Notes under the pieces: model-generated | The model's input: only the letters and a program-made list of their open reading frames with translations | Told to the model about the DNA's origin: nothing | The model's database searches: none | Translations under genes and position numbers: made by a program | Source: Aristolochia californica | Taxonomy: Eukaryota; Streptophyta; Magnoliopsida; Piperales; Aristolochiaceae | DNA: 64,000 nucleotides | Reading direction: 5' to 3' | Assembly: GCA_029961685.1 (NCBI GenBank) | Contig: JARWKL010000004.1 | Location: forward strand, 32,803,645 to 32,867,644 | Shown: positions 21,672 to 32,664 of the stretch, in pieces | Layout of the letters: the number at the start of each line of letters is the position of its first letter | How positions within the stretch are numbered: position 1 is the first letter of the stretch

Positions 21672-22383
21672 CCTAATGTGGTGATCACAAAGGCGAATAG
21701 GCGGGAGGGCAGTAGGGGACTGAAATAAATCGCCAAATTTTTTATGTAAATTAGTTTAACTTACAGTGCTCAGCGCTTTGGACCTGAATTTCCTGAAGTG
21801 TGCAGGGCACAGTAGCAAGTGTGCCTTGAACGGTAATCTGACGCTGGGCAGCAGTAAATGTCATGGTAAGTAATTTGAAATCACACAAGAAAGGCCCCAA
21901 CATTTGGAACCATTTAATTCCGAGTACCAAGTCAAACCCTGCCAGTGGAATGACCAAAAAATTGGCTACAAAGGAGTGCCCCTCAATACTAAATGGTGTG
22001 GTTGTAGAGATACCCACACTAGCGATTTTGGCCCGATTGGCCACTGAGACGGATATGCCGGTGTTCTGCTATAATACATATCCAAACTGTTCTATGGCTG
22101 ACTGACTTATGAAGTTATGGGTGCTGCTGGAGTCAACTAAGGCCAGTAACTGTAGGTGATGCAAACCTGCCCGAACTTGCATTTTGTTGGAGCTATGCTT
22201 GCTAGTCATAGCATGGAGTGAAATAGTAGGTGCATCCTGTTCAATTTCAACAGTGTCTTCCAATGGTTGATCTTCCTCTGGGTCATCGAAGCCCTCCAAA
22301 TAGAATAAGCTCTTGCAAAGGTGACCCTGGACATATTGTTCATCACAGTTATAACAAAGGCCCTTGGCCCTCCGCTGTTCCAT
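21672..22383 (-). pseudogene. Gy-D protease and zinc knuckle
   Basis: Zinc knuckle CYNCDEQYVQGHLCKSLF with all four ligands, acidic linker, ISLHAM, then protease LLALVDSSSTHNFISQSAIEQF where the active-site Gly is Ser (DSS for DSG). Downstream come SVANRAK-like and FVANFLVIPLAGFDLVLGIKWFQMLGPFL. The frame changes at about 22050-22070. Confidence 0.85.
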
Positions 22384-23430
22384 CTCCTTCCTGGACAGTT
22401 TTTTAATGTATGGAGCTGGTGGTGTGGTGAGTGAAATGTCTGCAAGGGGTGCTGAATTTTGCCCTGGGCGTGTAGTCCCTGAATAGGATGAGGGGCCATT
22501 GGTGGGCGCCCTGCTTGGCCAAGAGGGTCTTCTGACCAGGGACTCTTTGATGACGCACTATTTAGCATCAATTTTCCTGGCCAAGTTCATAGCATGGTCC
22601 AAGTCTCGTGGGTCATGTAATTCTACCTCCAGACGCAGGGCCTCTATCAAGCCAGCAGTAAAGAGATGAACATACTGCGAGGGCCTGACAAAGTTACTGG
22701 CTCGGGCCAAGCATTCCTGAAAGTGCTTTTGGTACAATTCAATAGCTCCTGTCTATTTTAAAATCACCAAATCACCGAAAGGATTGCTACGGGTGGGAGG
22801 ACCAAACCTCAACATGCAATATTGTGTAAATAAATCCCAACCCTGAACCAGATGTTCATTCTTAAACTGGTGGAACCATAGGAACGCTTCATCGAGCATG
22901 TAGTATGCGGCTAACTGGACCAGGTCATCCGCATGTGTTCTTTGATTGTAAAAGAACTGGTCACATCTGTGTAACCAGATCAAGGGGTCTGCAGACCCAT
23001 CAAATGTCGAAAAATCCAATTTAACATACCTCGGCACTGAATTAGGGGCATGTGCATGGTGTCCCATTGTGGGATGTGGGGGGCGCAGCTATGGTGGTGG
23101 TGGTGGCGGGTGGTGAAGTTGGTGCTCGGCCGAAGGAGTGTAGCTTCCTGGCGGCGCCGGCCCTTGAACCACACCTTCATCTATTCGCCAGAGAATTTTC
23201 TAGATGGAATCATTCAAGGCGGCCAGTGTCGATTGAAGGTCAGCAGTGTGCTGGCGATTATCGATAATGGCCTGATGTTGTGTCTCTGACCTTTGATGTT
23301 GTTCCTCTATAAGTTGACGCAAATCCCCTGGGGAAGAAGAATTCCCTAGGGTGGACCTGTCTGATACCAAGATGTTGGGATCTTCCCGGGCCATGGATCA
23401 TGTCACCGTTCTTCCTTCTCTTCCCTCCAT
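22384..23430 (-). pseudogene. Gy-D gag
   Basis: Starts at 23430 in the 5' LTR with an ATG-GAG-GGA leader, then MAREDPNILVSDRSTLGNSSSPGDLRQLIEEQHQRSETQHQAIIDNRQHTADLQSTLAALND (23200-23394). It continues to the proline/His linker, capsid entry (SVPRYVKLDFSTFDGSADPLIWLHRCDQFFYNQRT, 22753-23067), MLDEAFLWFHQFKNEHL and FGPPTRSNPFGDLV, and the tail (22384-22750). There is a TAG at about 22750 and a frameshift in the linker. Confidence 0.87.
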
Positions 23431-23761
23431 ATTTACCTTTGATGTGGGAATGAGATTTTGGTGTTTGGAACGTGAAATGGTGAAAACGAATTGAGGGTTG
23501 AAGGAGGCTCAACCTAGACCTCAAGAGGGAGAATCTGACCTCTAACTTTCTACTTGATTAAATGCTTAATCTCTCATTAAACCCTTCTCCCCTATAAATA
23601 GGATTAGGGACGTGAATGATAAACCTGACCCATGGGTCACTAAGTTCATGGAAATTACAATCAAACCAACCCAAACCAAAACCAACATACATAAAAAGGA
23701 ACATTCCATAATTTAATTTCTATGCCTGTTTATTACCCGGGATGCTATGGTGTCCTTAACA
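23373..23761 (-). repeat. Gy-D 5' LTR (389 bp)
   Basis: Minus strand TGTTAAGGACACC (mutated from TGTTATGGACTCC) at 23761 to TCCCAACA at 23373, followed by primer-binding site TGGTATCAGAC at 23359-23369. The duplication GTGCC follows at 23762-23766. Confidence 0.9.
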
Positions 23762-23766
23762 GTGCC

Positions 23767-24640
23767 CTGCTTGGCCAAGAAGGTCTTCAGACGAGAGACT
23801 CTTTGAAGACATGCTGTTTGGCATCTATGGTCTGGGCAAGGTTCATAACATGGGCTAGGTCTTGAGGGTCATGCAATTCTACCTCTAGACGCAAGGCCTA
23901 TGTCAATACATTAGTAAATAGATTAACATGCTATGAGGGCGTCACAAATCGACTGTCACGAGCCAGGCATTCCTGAAAGTTCTTCTGATATAGTTCTATA
24001 GTCCCAATCTGTTTCAAATTCACTAGATCACCCAAGGGATTGCTACGGGTAGGCGGACCAAACCTTAACATGCAGTATTCTTTAAACAAATCCCAATTAG
24101 GAGCATGATGTTTATATTGAAACTGGTAGTACCATAGAAGTGATTCATCGAGCATATGGAATGCGGCTAAATAGACCCAGTCAACCGCATTGGTTCTTTG
24201 ATTGTAAAAAATTGGGCATAGCAGTGTAACTAGATCAAGGGGTCCGTAGACCCATCAAAGGTAGGAAAATCAACCTTTCCATACCATGGCACCAAATTGG
24301 GGCCTGGTCCATGGGGTCCCATGGTGGGGGGATTTTGATGGCGCAGAGGTGGTGGGGGTAGGGGCTGGTGGGATTGGTGTGTCTCGACCGGAATAGTGGA
24401 ACTGCTCGACGGCATTGGACCTCTAGCCAATCCCTCTTCCACTCATCATATCAGATGTTGCATTGTCTCATTCAAGGCGAACATGGCTGACTGGAGATCA
24501 GCAGTGCACAAACGATTTTCTTCAATGGAATGACGATGTTCCTCCATAACTTGATGCAAATCTTCCTGGGAAGAGGAATCCCCAAGGGTGGACCTGTCTG
24601 ATACCAAGATTTTAAGGTCTTCCCTTGCCATGGATCTCAT
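23767..24640 (-). pseudogene. Gy-C gag
   Basis: N-terminus at the LTR end (MMRSMAREDLKILVSDRSTLGDSSSQEDLHQVMEEHRHSIEENRLCT, 24446-24643). The proline-rich linker and capsid entry are at 24230-24442 (PPPPLRHQNPPTMGPHGPG; VPWYGKVDFPTFDGSTDPLI). The capsid core is at 23931-24155 (MLDESLLWYYQFQYKHHA, CMLRFGPPTRSNPLGDLVNLKQIG). It ends at the Gy-D insertion. An ATG-GAG equivalent of the LTR leader has mutated to CTG-GAG, so the usual start is lost. Confidence 0.85.
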
Positions 24641-24980
24641 CACCTTTCTTCCTCCTCTTTCCTTCTGGTTTGCTCTTGACGTGGGAATGAGTTTCCTGTG
24701 TTTAGTGTGTGCAATGGTGAAGAACGAGTTGAGCCTTGGAGGAGGCCCGACCAGACCTCAGAAGGGAGAATCCGACCTCTACTTTCTAGTTGATTCAATG
24801 CTTGCTTTCATTAAAGCCCCTCTCCCCTATAAATAGGAATAGGGACACAAATGAAAAACTCGACCCGAGGTTCACCAAGTTCATGAAAATTACAATTAAA
24901 TCAAACCAACATACATAAAAGGAAATTCCATAATTTAATTCCTACGTCTGTTTATTACCTGAGATGCTATGGAGTCCATA
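24610..24980 (-). repeat. Gy-C 5' LTR (371 bp)
   Basis: Minus strand TGTTATGGACTCC at 24980, ending at 24610, where CCTAACA has decayed to CCTTAAAA. It pairs with 11476-11850. The primer-binding site is TGGTATCAGAC at 24597-24607. Confidence 0.88.
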
Positions 24981-24985
24981 ACAAA

Positions 24986-25332
24986 GCCCTCCTTGTTCAT
25001 GGCCTCCACCAATCACCTGCTTCATTATAAGATCCTGAAAAACACATGAAGTGGGTGAGAAGGTAATAGAGCAATTAAAATATTTTGTCAGCTGACTAAC
25101 AGATAATAGATTTAAAGGGAAAGTAGGAACGAAAAGAATATCAGTGAGCAGAATGATGGTGTGACAGAAGTGGAACCTTTCCCTTGGACTTTGGTTTGAG
25201 AACCGTCAGCTATGGTAAAAAACTTGTGTGAAAGACTCGGAGATAGAGAATGTAATAAATTTTTGTTACCTTTAAGATGCTTCAAGGCTCCTGAGTCAAT
25301 TATAAAGGATGAAAATGAGGCAGATAGCATAC
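24986..25332 (-). pseudogene. Cop-1 protease region
   Basis: The copia aspartic protease reads FSSFIIDSGALKHLKGNKNLLHSL on the minus strand (25112-25330). IIDSGA followed by H and GN-K/L is the copia protease signature. It continues Cop-1 on the right side of Gy-C, which shows that both pieces belong to one element. Gy-R interrupts it at 25332, next to the candidate duplication CATAC (25328-25332). Confidence 0.85.
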
Positions 25333-25418
25333 TATTATGGACTCCATAGCATCAAGAGTAACAGGCAGATGCAGGAGTTAATTTACGTAATTTCCCTTCC
25401 AGATTTTAGGATGGCTTA
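25333..25418 (+). repeat. Gy-R 5' LTR, left piece
   Basis: Starts 'tattatggactccatagc', with TG changed to TA at the terminus. It runs to the Gy-G insertion at 25419 and continues at 36368. Confidence 0.75.
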
Positions 25419-25885
25419 TGTTTGGTTCCCTTGCCATGGATCTTGTCACTCAGCGTTCCCCTTGAGGTTCCAGTTTGTAAGATGGAGAATGGCCTGAAGA
25501 AGCCTCCTTGGTGTCACTGATTTATTGAAGAGCTCAGAGGTAGATGGAGTGATGAGAGCGTGAGGGAAGAGGAGCTCAGTGAGAGCGTTAATCTATCTTG
25601 GCTATTGTATTCTAACTTAGGTAAAAGCTTGCCTTCATTTCAATATTGTCCTCCTTAGAAACCAAGGAAGGGACGCTGGCCACACTTACACCAGATTACA
25701 AAATGACCTGCCAGATTACAAGATTACCCTTCACTAAGGAATGCTGGCCAATAACACCTCATGCCCAGATTACAAGGGTTCCCCTATGATTAATTACAAT
25801 AGTACCTCTCATGACTTAACCTAAATCTAACAACAATTAAGTCCTATGCCTGGAAGAGACTCTTAATGCTATGGAGTCCATAACA
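25419..25885 (-). repeat. Gy-G 3' LTR (467 bp)
   Basis: Minus strand TGTTATGGACTCC at 25885 to ...GGAACCAAACA at 25419. The purine tract caggaggggagtga lies at 25886-25899 on the minus strand. It contains about 67 bp (25675-25760 region) absent from the 5' LTR. Confidence 0.9.
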
Positions 25886-27538
25886 TCACTCCCCTCCTGG
25901 AGAAAGAGCTTGTCCTCAAGCTCAAAGGCCGGGAAGAGTTCTCTAAATTCATCCAATGGCTGTCAAGAGGCCTCCACCGGATCCGTCTCCGCCTAATGGA
26001 CGTGCAGTTCCCAATGATCATCAACTCTGCGAGCCTGGTAGACATGGGATGGAGTGGGAAGGATGCAGCCATCATGAAGTGGAGGGAGCGGGGTGTGCAA
26101 TAGTGGCGAATCACCCTTGAAGGCTTCAGTAGAACCACGTGGAAGACGTCATGAATATGGGCATCAGCCGACAACTAGAGACTGTAGGCGACGCTGCCGA
26201 TGTGCCCCAAGATCTGAAAGGGTCCAAAGTACTTGGGGGAGAGCTTGAAACGCTTTGCTACAGTGAGGGACAGCTGACGGTACTTGTGTTGACGGAGCCA
26301 TACATAATCGTCTGGTGCATAAGACTGGTCGTGGTGGGTCTTGTCATAAGCGTTCTTCATGCGCGACTGAGCTCCCAGTAAGTTGTCGCGGATATGTGCC
26401 AGCATGCTGTCCCGTTCCATCAAAGCCTGGTCGATGGCAGCCACACGTTAAGAGCCAGCAAGATAGGAGACCAGGCGAGGGGGAGGGTGACCATAAACCA
26501 CCTGAAAGGGGGTCATCTTGAGTGCTGAATGGTAGGACGTGTTGTAGCAGCATTCGCCCCACGCGAGCCAGTGGACCCACGTCTAAAGATTATCGCCCAC
26601 AAAGCAGCATAGATACACCTCCAGTGTGCGGTTGACTACCTCAGTTTTCCCATCAGTCTAGGGGTGGTAAGTGGAAGAGAAAGCCAGCTTGGTGCCCTGC
26701 AGTCGGAAAAGCTCCTTCCAAAAGGTGCTAGTAAAAAGAGCATCGCGGTCGCTCATGATGGTCTCCGGTAAGCCATGAAGGTGCACAATGTTGTCCATGA
26801 AAATCTGAGCTAAATGCACTTCTATATATGGATGTGATAAAGGAATGGTGCACAATGTTGTCCATGAAAATCTGAGCTAAATACACTTCTATATATGGAT
26901 GTGATAAAGGAATGAAGTGGCCATACTTGGAGAAATGGTCCACCACGACCAAGATGGTAGACTTACCGGATGACTTCGGAAGACCCTCATGAAGTCTCTC
27001 TGCCCAAACTTGAGTAGGCAAGTGAAGGGGGTGCAGCAAACCCGCTGGTTGGAGAGTCTCAGTTTTTTTTCCGCTGAAATACTTGGCATGCTGAGACGTA
27101 GTCAGCCACCATGCTCTTCATACCCTTCCAGTAAAAGTCACGGCTCAACCAGAAATAAGTGCACTGCTGACCTTCATGAGTAACATCGTGATAGGTGGAC
27201 AGAATGGTGGACAGTAAGGGCGAGGTGGCAGCCAGATAGATGCGTTGGTTGTACAGGAGGAGGCCATCCTGGATGGTCTAGATATTGTTCGAGGGCTGTT
27301 GTTTAGTGCACTGGAAGAGGATGAGGAGGTCTGGGGTCTGCTAAATCTCATCTCGAATCTGAACGAGCAGTAAGAACTGAGGTTGACTGATGGCCAAGAG
27401 TTGGGGCTCTGGCTCCTCGCGGTGGGACAATGCATTGGCTCCTTTGTTGAGGTGGCTGGGTTTGAGCCTATCACTTTACTGAGCCAGTGTTGTTGGGGGG
27501 ACATGCTAAGACGCTGCTCCAGAAGGTACTATAGGCTG
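25886..27538 (-). pseudogene. Gy-G chromodomain, integrase and RNase H tether
   Basis: The chromodomain (25886-26060) reads WELHVH then SWQPLDEFRELFPAFELEDKLFLQEG and continues in frame into the LTR. Integrase C-terminus at 26100-26444: [42 protein letters not shown]. The core at 26640-27040 has [36 protein letters not shown] sequence. A 67-bp tandem duplication (26780-26913) shifts the frame between IPLSHPY and NIVHLHG. HHCC and tether regions follow to 27538, where Gy-H is inserted in the TDHC-SLKYLL segment. Confidence 0.85.
26780..26913. repeat. 67-bp tandem duplication inside Gy-G integrase
   Basis: The unit beginning 'ggtgcacaatgttgtcc' occurs at 26780 and again at 26847 with one difference (aatgcac/aatacac). 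67 is not a multiple of three, so it breaks the frame. Confidence 0.93.
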
Positions 27539-27543
27539 CAGTG

Positions 27544-27992
27544 TGTTAGGTTCTTCCCTTGCCATGGATCGAGCCACCCTTCTTTCCTCTCTTCCCTCGA
27601 TGGATGATCTTGATGTTGGAAGAGAGTTCTTGTTTCTTGAACGAGTAATGGTGGAACTCAATTAGAATGAAGGAGCTTTGGAGGAAGCTCAACCTTGGAC
27701 CTCAAAGGGAGAAATCCGACCTAGACCTCTGAGGGAGAATCTGACCTGTAAAATATAATTTTCTCAATACTTGCCTCTCTTCTTCTTCACGTCCCCCTAA
27801 ATAGGGTTGAGGACGAAAATACAAAGATGACCCATAGGTCAAGTGGTTCATGCCACATTACACTGAACCAACCCAAACTAAACCAAACCAAATAAAGTAA
27901 ACCAAACCGAATTGAAATTACATGAAAAGTAAATTGACATAATTTAATTCCTATGCCTATGGATAACTCGTGATGCTATGGAGTCCATAACG
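27544..27992 (-). repeat. Gy-H 3' LTR (449 bp)
   Basis: Minus strand CGTTATGGACTCC at 27992 (terminal T changed to C) to CCTAACA at 27544. The purine-rich tract cggggggg is at 27993-28001. Confidence 0.9.
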
Positions 27993-29402
27993 TCACCCCC
28001 CCGGAGAAAGAGCTTGTCCTCAAGCTCAAAGTGCGAAATGCCGCTAATGGCTCCCATGTCGTGTCACTGGGGTCAGCATCTGCCCATTGCACTAAGATCT
28101 CCCAATCACCCTGAATACGGCGAGTTTGTAATACCTATGCCGGGGTAGAAAGTACACGTCCCTCATGGAGTGGGGCAGCGGGGTGTGCATCAAAGGCGAA
28201 TCACCTTGGAAGGCCTTTAATTGTGGGACATGAAAGACGTTGTGAATTCTGGCCTCTGGCGGAAGTTGCAATCTGTAGGCCACTGTCTCAATGCGGTTCA
28301 TCACCTGAAAGGGACCATAATATTTAGGAGAGAGCTTGTGACGTTTGGAGGCTGTTAACGACAGTTGCCTGTAGTGTTGGAGACGCAACCAAACATAATC
28401 TCCAGAAGAAAAGAAGACTTCCCGGTGCTTCTTGTCATAATATTTTTTCATAGAATGTTGTGCCTCCTATAGATGAGTGCGCACCTCAGTGATGAATGTC
28501 TCTTTTAGCTAATGTTTGGTCCAAAGTGGCGACTTTAGAGGCCCCTGGTTCATAGGCTAAAAGACGGGGAGGTTCTCTACCATATACCACCTTGAATGGG
28601 GTTGTGCTGAGTGCACTGTGGTAGAAGGTGTTGTAACATAACTCAGCCCAGGCAAGCCACTTAACCCACCTCTTAGGTGAGTCCCCCACGAAACAGCGGA
28701 GATACATTTCAATGGTTCTATTGACGACCTCTGTCTGACCATCAGTCTGCGGATGGTAGGTTGAAGAAAAGGCTAATGTTGTGCCCTATAACTTGAAGAG
28801 TTCTTTCCAGAAGGTACTTGTAAAGATTTCATCCCTATCACTGGTAATTGAATTAGGCATCCCAAGTAAGCGGACAATGTTATCCATAAAAACTTGAGCG
28901 ACCTAAGTTGCAGTGTAAGGATGCGCCAGATGAATGAAATGCCCATACTTAGAGAAATGATCCACCACTATAAGGATAACAGTTTTACCCAACGAAGAGG
29001 GAAGTCCATCTATGAAGTCCATAGAAATATTAGACCAGACCTGTGATGGAAGCTGAAGTGGTTGGAGCAACCCAGCTGGACTTAATGTTTCAGCTTTATT
29101 CCGTTGACAAGTCTGACAAGCCGCCACATAATCCGCTATACTGCGCGCTTCATGCCCCTCCAATAAAATTCCCTACTGATCTGGAAATATGTTTTTTGTC
29201 GGCCCTCATGTGTACTGTCATGGAAGGAGGCTAAAATACTGTTAATCGGAGGGAATGTGTGGTGTAGAAAAATTTTGTTTTTATAGAGGACGAGATTGTC
29301 CTGAACCCTCCAATGGTTTGCCGTTGTCCCTTGCTGGATGTCCTGGCATAAGGAGATAATATTCGGGTACTGTTGTGCCTCTTCCCATATAGAATCCAAC
29401 AA
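27993..29402 (-). pseudogene. Gy-H chromodomain and integrase
   Basis: Minus strand. The chromodomain (27993-28130) reads ILVQWADADPSDTTWEPLAAF, then FELEDKLFLR in frame into the LTR, though a short stretch is missing. Integrase C-terminus at 28092-28451 ([35 protein letters not shown]), then 28486-28742. The core is at 28740-29163 (NISMDFIDGLPSSLGKTVILIVVDHFSKYGHF, NSITSDRDEIF, YHPQTDGQTEVVNRTIEMYL). HHCC at 29040-29250: FHDSTHEGRQKTYFQISREFYW and AACQTCQRNKAE. Stops and frameshifts lie near 28500, 28790 and 29150. Confidence 0.87.
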
Positions 29403-30000
29403 GAGAGCACTGGGCTAACTGTTGGCATTTAATTGTGGCTCTGGAACGTCCCGGTGAGATAATGCATCAGCCCCTACATCCAGACTTCCCAGTTTATACT
29501 CGACAGAAAAGTCAAACCCCATAAGCTTACTTAACCAATGCTGTTGTGGTGAAGTAGTAAGACGCTGCTCAAGAAGATACTTGAGGCTGCAATGATCAGT
29601 GCGTATAAAAAAAGAACGTCCCCATAGATAAGGGCGCCAATGCTATATAGCTTTCGCCAATCCGATCAATTCCCTCTCATTAGCTGCCAACTTGTGGTGG
29701 TGTTGGCCCAATTGACGGCTAAAATAAGCAATCGGGTGGCCCTGTTGGTGCAACACTGAGCCAATACCGCCCCCCAAAGCATCACATTCCACTACAAATG
29801 ACTCCTCAAAGTCGGGGAGCTGCAAAATTGGGGCTGATGATAAGGCGTCTTTCAATTGCTGAAATGAATGAGCTGCTGTCTCTGACCAGGTAAAAGCATT
29901 TTTCTTGAGGAGATTGTTGAGCGGAGCTGCAAGCTGGCCCAAAATCCTCTTAAGGCTGTAATAGATGTAGGAATAGGCCAATCTATGACCGCTTGTATCT
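29403..30000 (-). pseudogene. Gy-H RNase H
   Basis: RNase H at 29643-29981: SFVVECDALGGGIGSVLHQQGHPIAYFSRQLGQHHHKLAANERELIGLAKAI. The tether with GFDFSVEYKLGSLDVGADALSH-like sequence is at 29430-29540. At about 29935-29945 the RT-RNase H connection lacks the usual [10 protein letters not shown] segment (about 25-30 codons deleted between ALRGF and [10 protein letters not shown]). Confidence 0.82.
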
Positions 30001-30640
30001 TACTCAGGTCTACCTTCACCCCTGCTGCTGAAATAACGTGGCCCAAGTATGCCACTTCTGATGTGCCCATAGAACATTTTGACCAATTTAAAACCAAATG
30101 ATGTGAACCTATAAGAGAAAATACCTGGTGAAGGTGTTGAAGATGTTCTTCCCAGCTGTTGCTATAGACCAAAATATCGTCAAAAAATACCAATACATGC
30201 TTTCTCAAGAGAGAGGAAAATACCTCATTCATGAGGGCCTGGAAGGTGGAAGGCGCATTTGACAGACCAAATGGCATTACGAGGAATTCAAAATGGTCGT
30301 GATGCGTGCGGAACGCTGTTTTCTCCACATCTGATGGATGAATTTGGATTTGATGATAGCCAGATTTCAAATCGAGTTTAGTAAAAATAGTAGCTCCATG
30401 TAGCTCGTCTAACAGCTCGTCCACCACAAGAATAGGAAATTTATCTTTAATCGTATGGGCATTGAGTTGTCGGTAATCTACACAGAACCTCCATGACTTA
30501 TCATGCTTACGGACTAGTAATACCGATGAAGAAAAAGGAGACCTGCTGGGCTGAATAATACCCTGTGCTAACATCTACTGGCACTGCCTTTCAATCTCAT
30601 CCTTCTGCAAGTGAGGGTAATGATACAGACGCACCACTAC
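30001..30640 (-). pseudogene. Gy-H reverse transcriptase (catalytic motif intact)
   Basis: A 240-codon open frame (29852-30574): [88 protein letters not shown], then [13 protein letters not shown] with both catalytic Asp residues, and [36 protein letters not shown]. It is one of the few RT palms here with an intact FFDD. A stop lies just upstream of the MLAQGII block. Confidence 0.9.
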
Positions 30641-31200
30641 CGGCTTGGTACCCGTTTTCAAACGGATATGGTGATCACAGTGCCTAAGTGGTGGTAAAGC
30701 AGTAGGGTCTTGAAAGATATCTTCAAATTTTGTAAGTAAGTGAGATAACTTACATGTGTTTGTGAACTGGACCTAGGTAACCTGTAGTGCGCAGGTGAGT
30801 GGTGCTTGTTTGTCATGCAATATAATCTAATGTTGGTCCTCTATAAAAGACATGGTCAGAGCTTGGAAATCCCATAGTATTGGTCTCAACAATTTTAGCC
30901 ATTTAATTCCTAGTACCAAATTGAATCCTGATAGTGGAATCACCAGAAAATCTGCAACAAATGCATATCCCTCAATATCAAAGTGTGTGGCTGGTGATAT
31001 GCCTACACTAGTAATTTTAGCCCCATTGGCTACTGATACAGAAAGACCAGTCTGTTGCTGTACAACTAACCCAAGTTGTTCTACCCCCTGTTGACTGATG
31101 AAATTATGTGTACTGCCTGAGTCAACTAAAGCTAGTAACTGTAAATGATGTAATTGGGCTTTAACCTACATTGTGCTTGAACTGCGTAGACCAGTCATAG
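30641..31200 (-). pseudogene. Gy-H protease
   Basis: Minus strand: LLALVDSGSTHNFISQQGVEQLGLVVQQQTGLSVSVANGAKI, then FVADFLVIPLSGFNLVLGIKWLK. The active-site DSG is intact (about 31110-31120). Stops occur around 30780 and 31165. Confidence 0.8.
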
Positions 31201-32358
31201 CATGAAGGGAAATCTCTGGACCTTCTTGGTCAGTTTCCACAATTTCCTCCTCTTGTGGTATTTCTTCTCCATCCTCCCACAGACATATGCTGAATAATTG
31301 TTTGCAGTGGTGGCCATTGACATACTGTTCATCATAGTTAAAATAAAGGCCCTTAGCCTTTCTCTGGTCCATTTTCTGTCGAGTAAGTTTTTTGAAGTAA
31401 GGAGCAGGTGGAGCCGAATTAGAGATGTCTCGGCATGGGGCTACACTGTCTCTAAATCTTTGAGGTCCATAGGAAGGGTTTGGCGCTGAGGCATTGTGCC
31501 TCCCTGGCCAAGCTGGTTTTCTGACCAGTGACTCCTTTAGAACACGCTGCTTGTGGTCAATTGCCCTGGCTAAATTCATAGCATGGTCTAAATCTGTAGG
31601 AGCATGTAATTCAACTTCTAATCGCAGAGCTTCTGTCAAACCAACAGTAAAAATATGCACATACTGTGTGTGGCTAACAAACTGGTTTGCTCGGGCCTAC
31701 CTTTCCTGTAAGGTCTTTTGGTACACCTCTAGTGTTCCAGTTTGTTTGTAATTGATTAATTCTCCCAATGGATTGCTACTAGCTGGAGGACCAAATCTCA
31801 TCATGCAAGACTGTCTAAAAGTTGCCTAATCCTGAACCACTTGGTCATTTCAGAATTGGTGGTACCAGAGAAGCGCTTCATCGAGCATGTGGTAGGCGGC
31901 CAAATACACTTTCTCATCCGTAGGTGTTTTTTGATGATAAAAGAACTGATCACACTTGGCTAACCAAATTAAAGGGTCCTTAGACTCATCATACATAGGA
32001 AAGTCAAGTTTTAAATACCTAGGCACAGTGTTTGGTCCTTGAATAGCAGGCCCCAGATGGGGATGGTGTTGACGCATTGGTGGTTGTAGAGGAGGTGGTG
32101 GGTGGAATTGATGGTGGTCGGCCGGTGGAGAGTAGGTAGTTGGTGGTTGGGCTCGTGTATCATGGTCCTCTTGTCACCGGAGGAGAGCTTGGATGGTAGC
32201 ATCTAATGATTTTATTGCCTCACGCAAATCAGAGGTAGTTTGACGCACTCTTCCAGGGCATGAGCCTGGTTATTTGTCCTCTGCCTAGTATCTTCCACTA
32301 ACTATCTCAAATCGTCAGGGGAAGAGAAATCCCCAAGGGTGGACCTGTCTGATACCAA
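31166..32358 (-). pseudogene. Gy-H gag and zinc knuckle
   Basis: Gag lacks its usual LTR-encoded start because a TRIM LTR (32360-32442) now sits directly upstream of its primer-binding site (TGGTATCAGAC, 32346-32356). N-terminal LVSDRSTLGD and DLR coiled-coil segments (32170-32345) have stops. Capsid: VPRYLKLDFPMYDESKDPLIWLAKCDQFFYHQKTPTDEK and MLDEALLWYHQF (31850-32077). Tail: FTVGLTEALRLEVELHAPTDLDHAMNLARAI and PAWPGRHNA (31166-31660). The zinc knuckle LYFNYDEQYVNGHHCKQLF has lost two Cys to Tyr. Confidence 0.87.
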
Positions 32359-32359
32359 A

Positions 32360-32664
32360 TGTTAAGCACCTAGCCAATACTACCCAAAAGACCGGCCTGT
32401 TAGGAGCGGAAGACATAGGTACTTAACCCTAGGACCATAACATCACACCCCACCTTCCCAAGCCGACGACCACGGTGGCGCAACGACACTGGCCCAACCC
32501 GGTGGCCTACTCTAGCGGCGACCTACTCCTAGTGCCCCTTCGTAGTTCTCCAGGTCGCCCCCTCCGCTAGGTCGCCCCTTCCAAACCTACCAGTAATTTT
32601 AATCCAGCCTTTGCGCACCCCGGGAGTCGAACTGGCGACGTGGGAGCCCGCTCTGATACCAAGA
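32360..32664 (-). mobile_element. TRIM-a: miniature LTR element body joined to Gy-H LTR at the primer site
   Basis: Reading the minus strand from the Gy-H LTR end (32665): TRIM-type primer site TTGGTATCAGAGCGGG, a T-arm-like motif (agttcgactcccgggg), a body, the purine tract gaaggtggggtgtga, and then an 83-bp TRIM LTR (TGTTATGGTCC...CTTAACA, 32442 to 32360), immediately followed by the Gy-H primer site and gag. There is no TRIM 5' LTR; the Gy-H LTR takes its place. The joints fall exactly at the shared TTGGTATCAGA sequence. Confidence 0.88.

Larger units (their letters stand above)
14942..23761 (-). mobile_element. Gy-D, Ty3/gypsy chromovirus split by Gy-E
   Basis: A family 2 element inside Gy-C gag, bounded by GTGCC on both sides. 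Its 5' LTR (23373-23761, 389 bp) is complete. Its 3' LTR (14942-15135) keeps only the R-U5 end, because a deletion joins it directly to the integrase C-terminus and removes U3, the polypurine tract and the chromodomain. Gy-E is inserted in its integrase (15555-19644). Without Gy-E it is about 4.7 kb. Confidence 0.9.
11476..24980 (-). mobile_element. Gy-C, Ty3/gypsy chromovirus split by Gy-D
   Basis: A family 2 element inserted in the integrase of Cop-1. Its 3' LTR is 11476-11850 and its 5' LTR 24610-24980; the LTRs are 375 and 371 bp and clearly paired. Pol lies in 11851-14936 and gag in 23767-24640. Gy-D sits in gag with a perfect GTGCC duplication (14937-14941 and 23762-23766). Without its guest Gy-C is about 4.7 kb, shorter than Gy-A because part of the integrase is deleted. 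Confidence 0.9.
8502..25332 (-). mobile_element. Cop-1, Ty1/copia retrotransposon, fragmented by nested insertions
   Basis: A minus-strand copia element. Left to right it has a partial 3' LTR (8502-8724), a polypurine tract, RNase H, RT, integrase (to 11475), then Gy-C and its guests, then protease at 24986-25332. Integrase before RT is the copia order. It is interrupted by Gy-B at its LTR (8501/8502), by Gy-C (TSD AAACC 11471-11475 and AAGCC 24981-24985, one mismatch) and by Gy-R at 25333. Gag and the 5' LTR are not found. It is the oldest layer at this locus. Confidence 0.88.

Noticed and set aside
26315..26580. Open frames on both strands near 26315-26580 (68 and 78 codons) as small genes
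   Set aside because: They are out of phase with the Gy-G integrase C-terminal frame at the same place, which has clear motifs.
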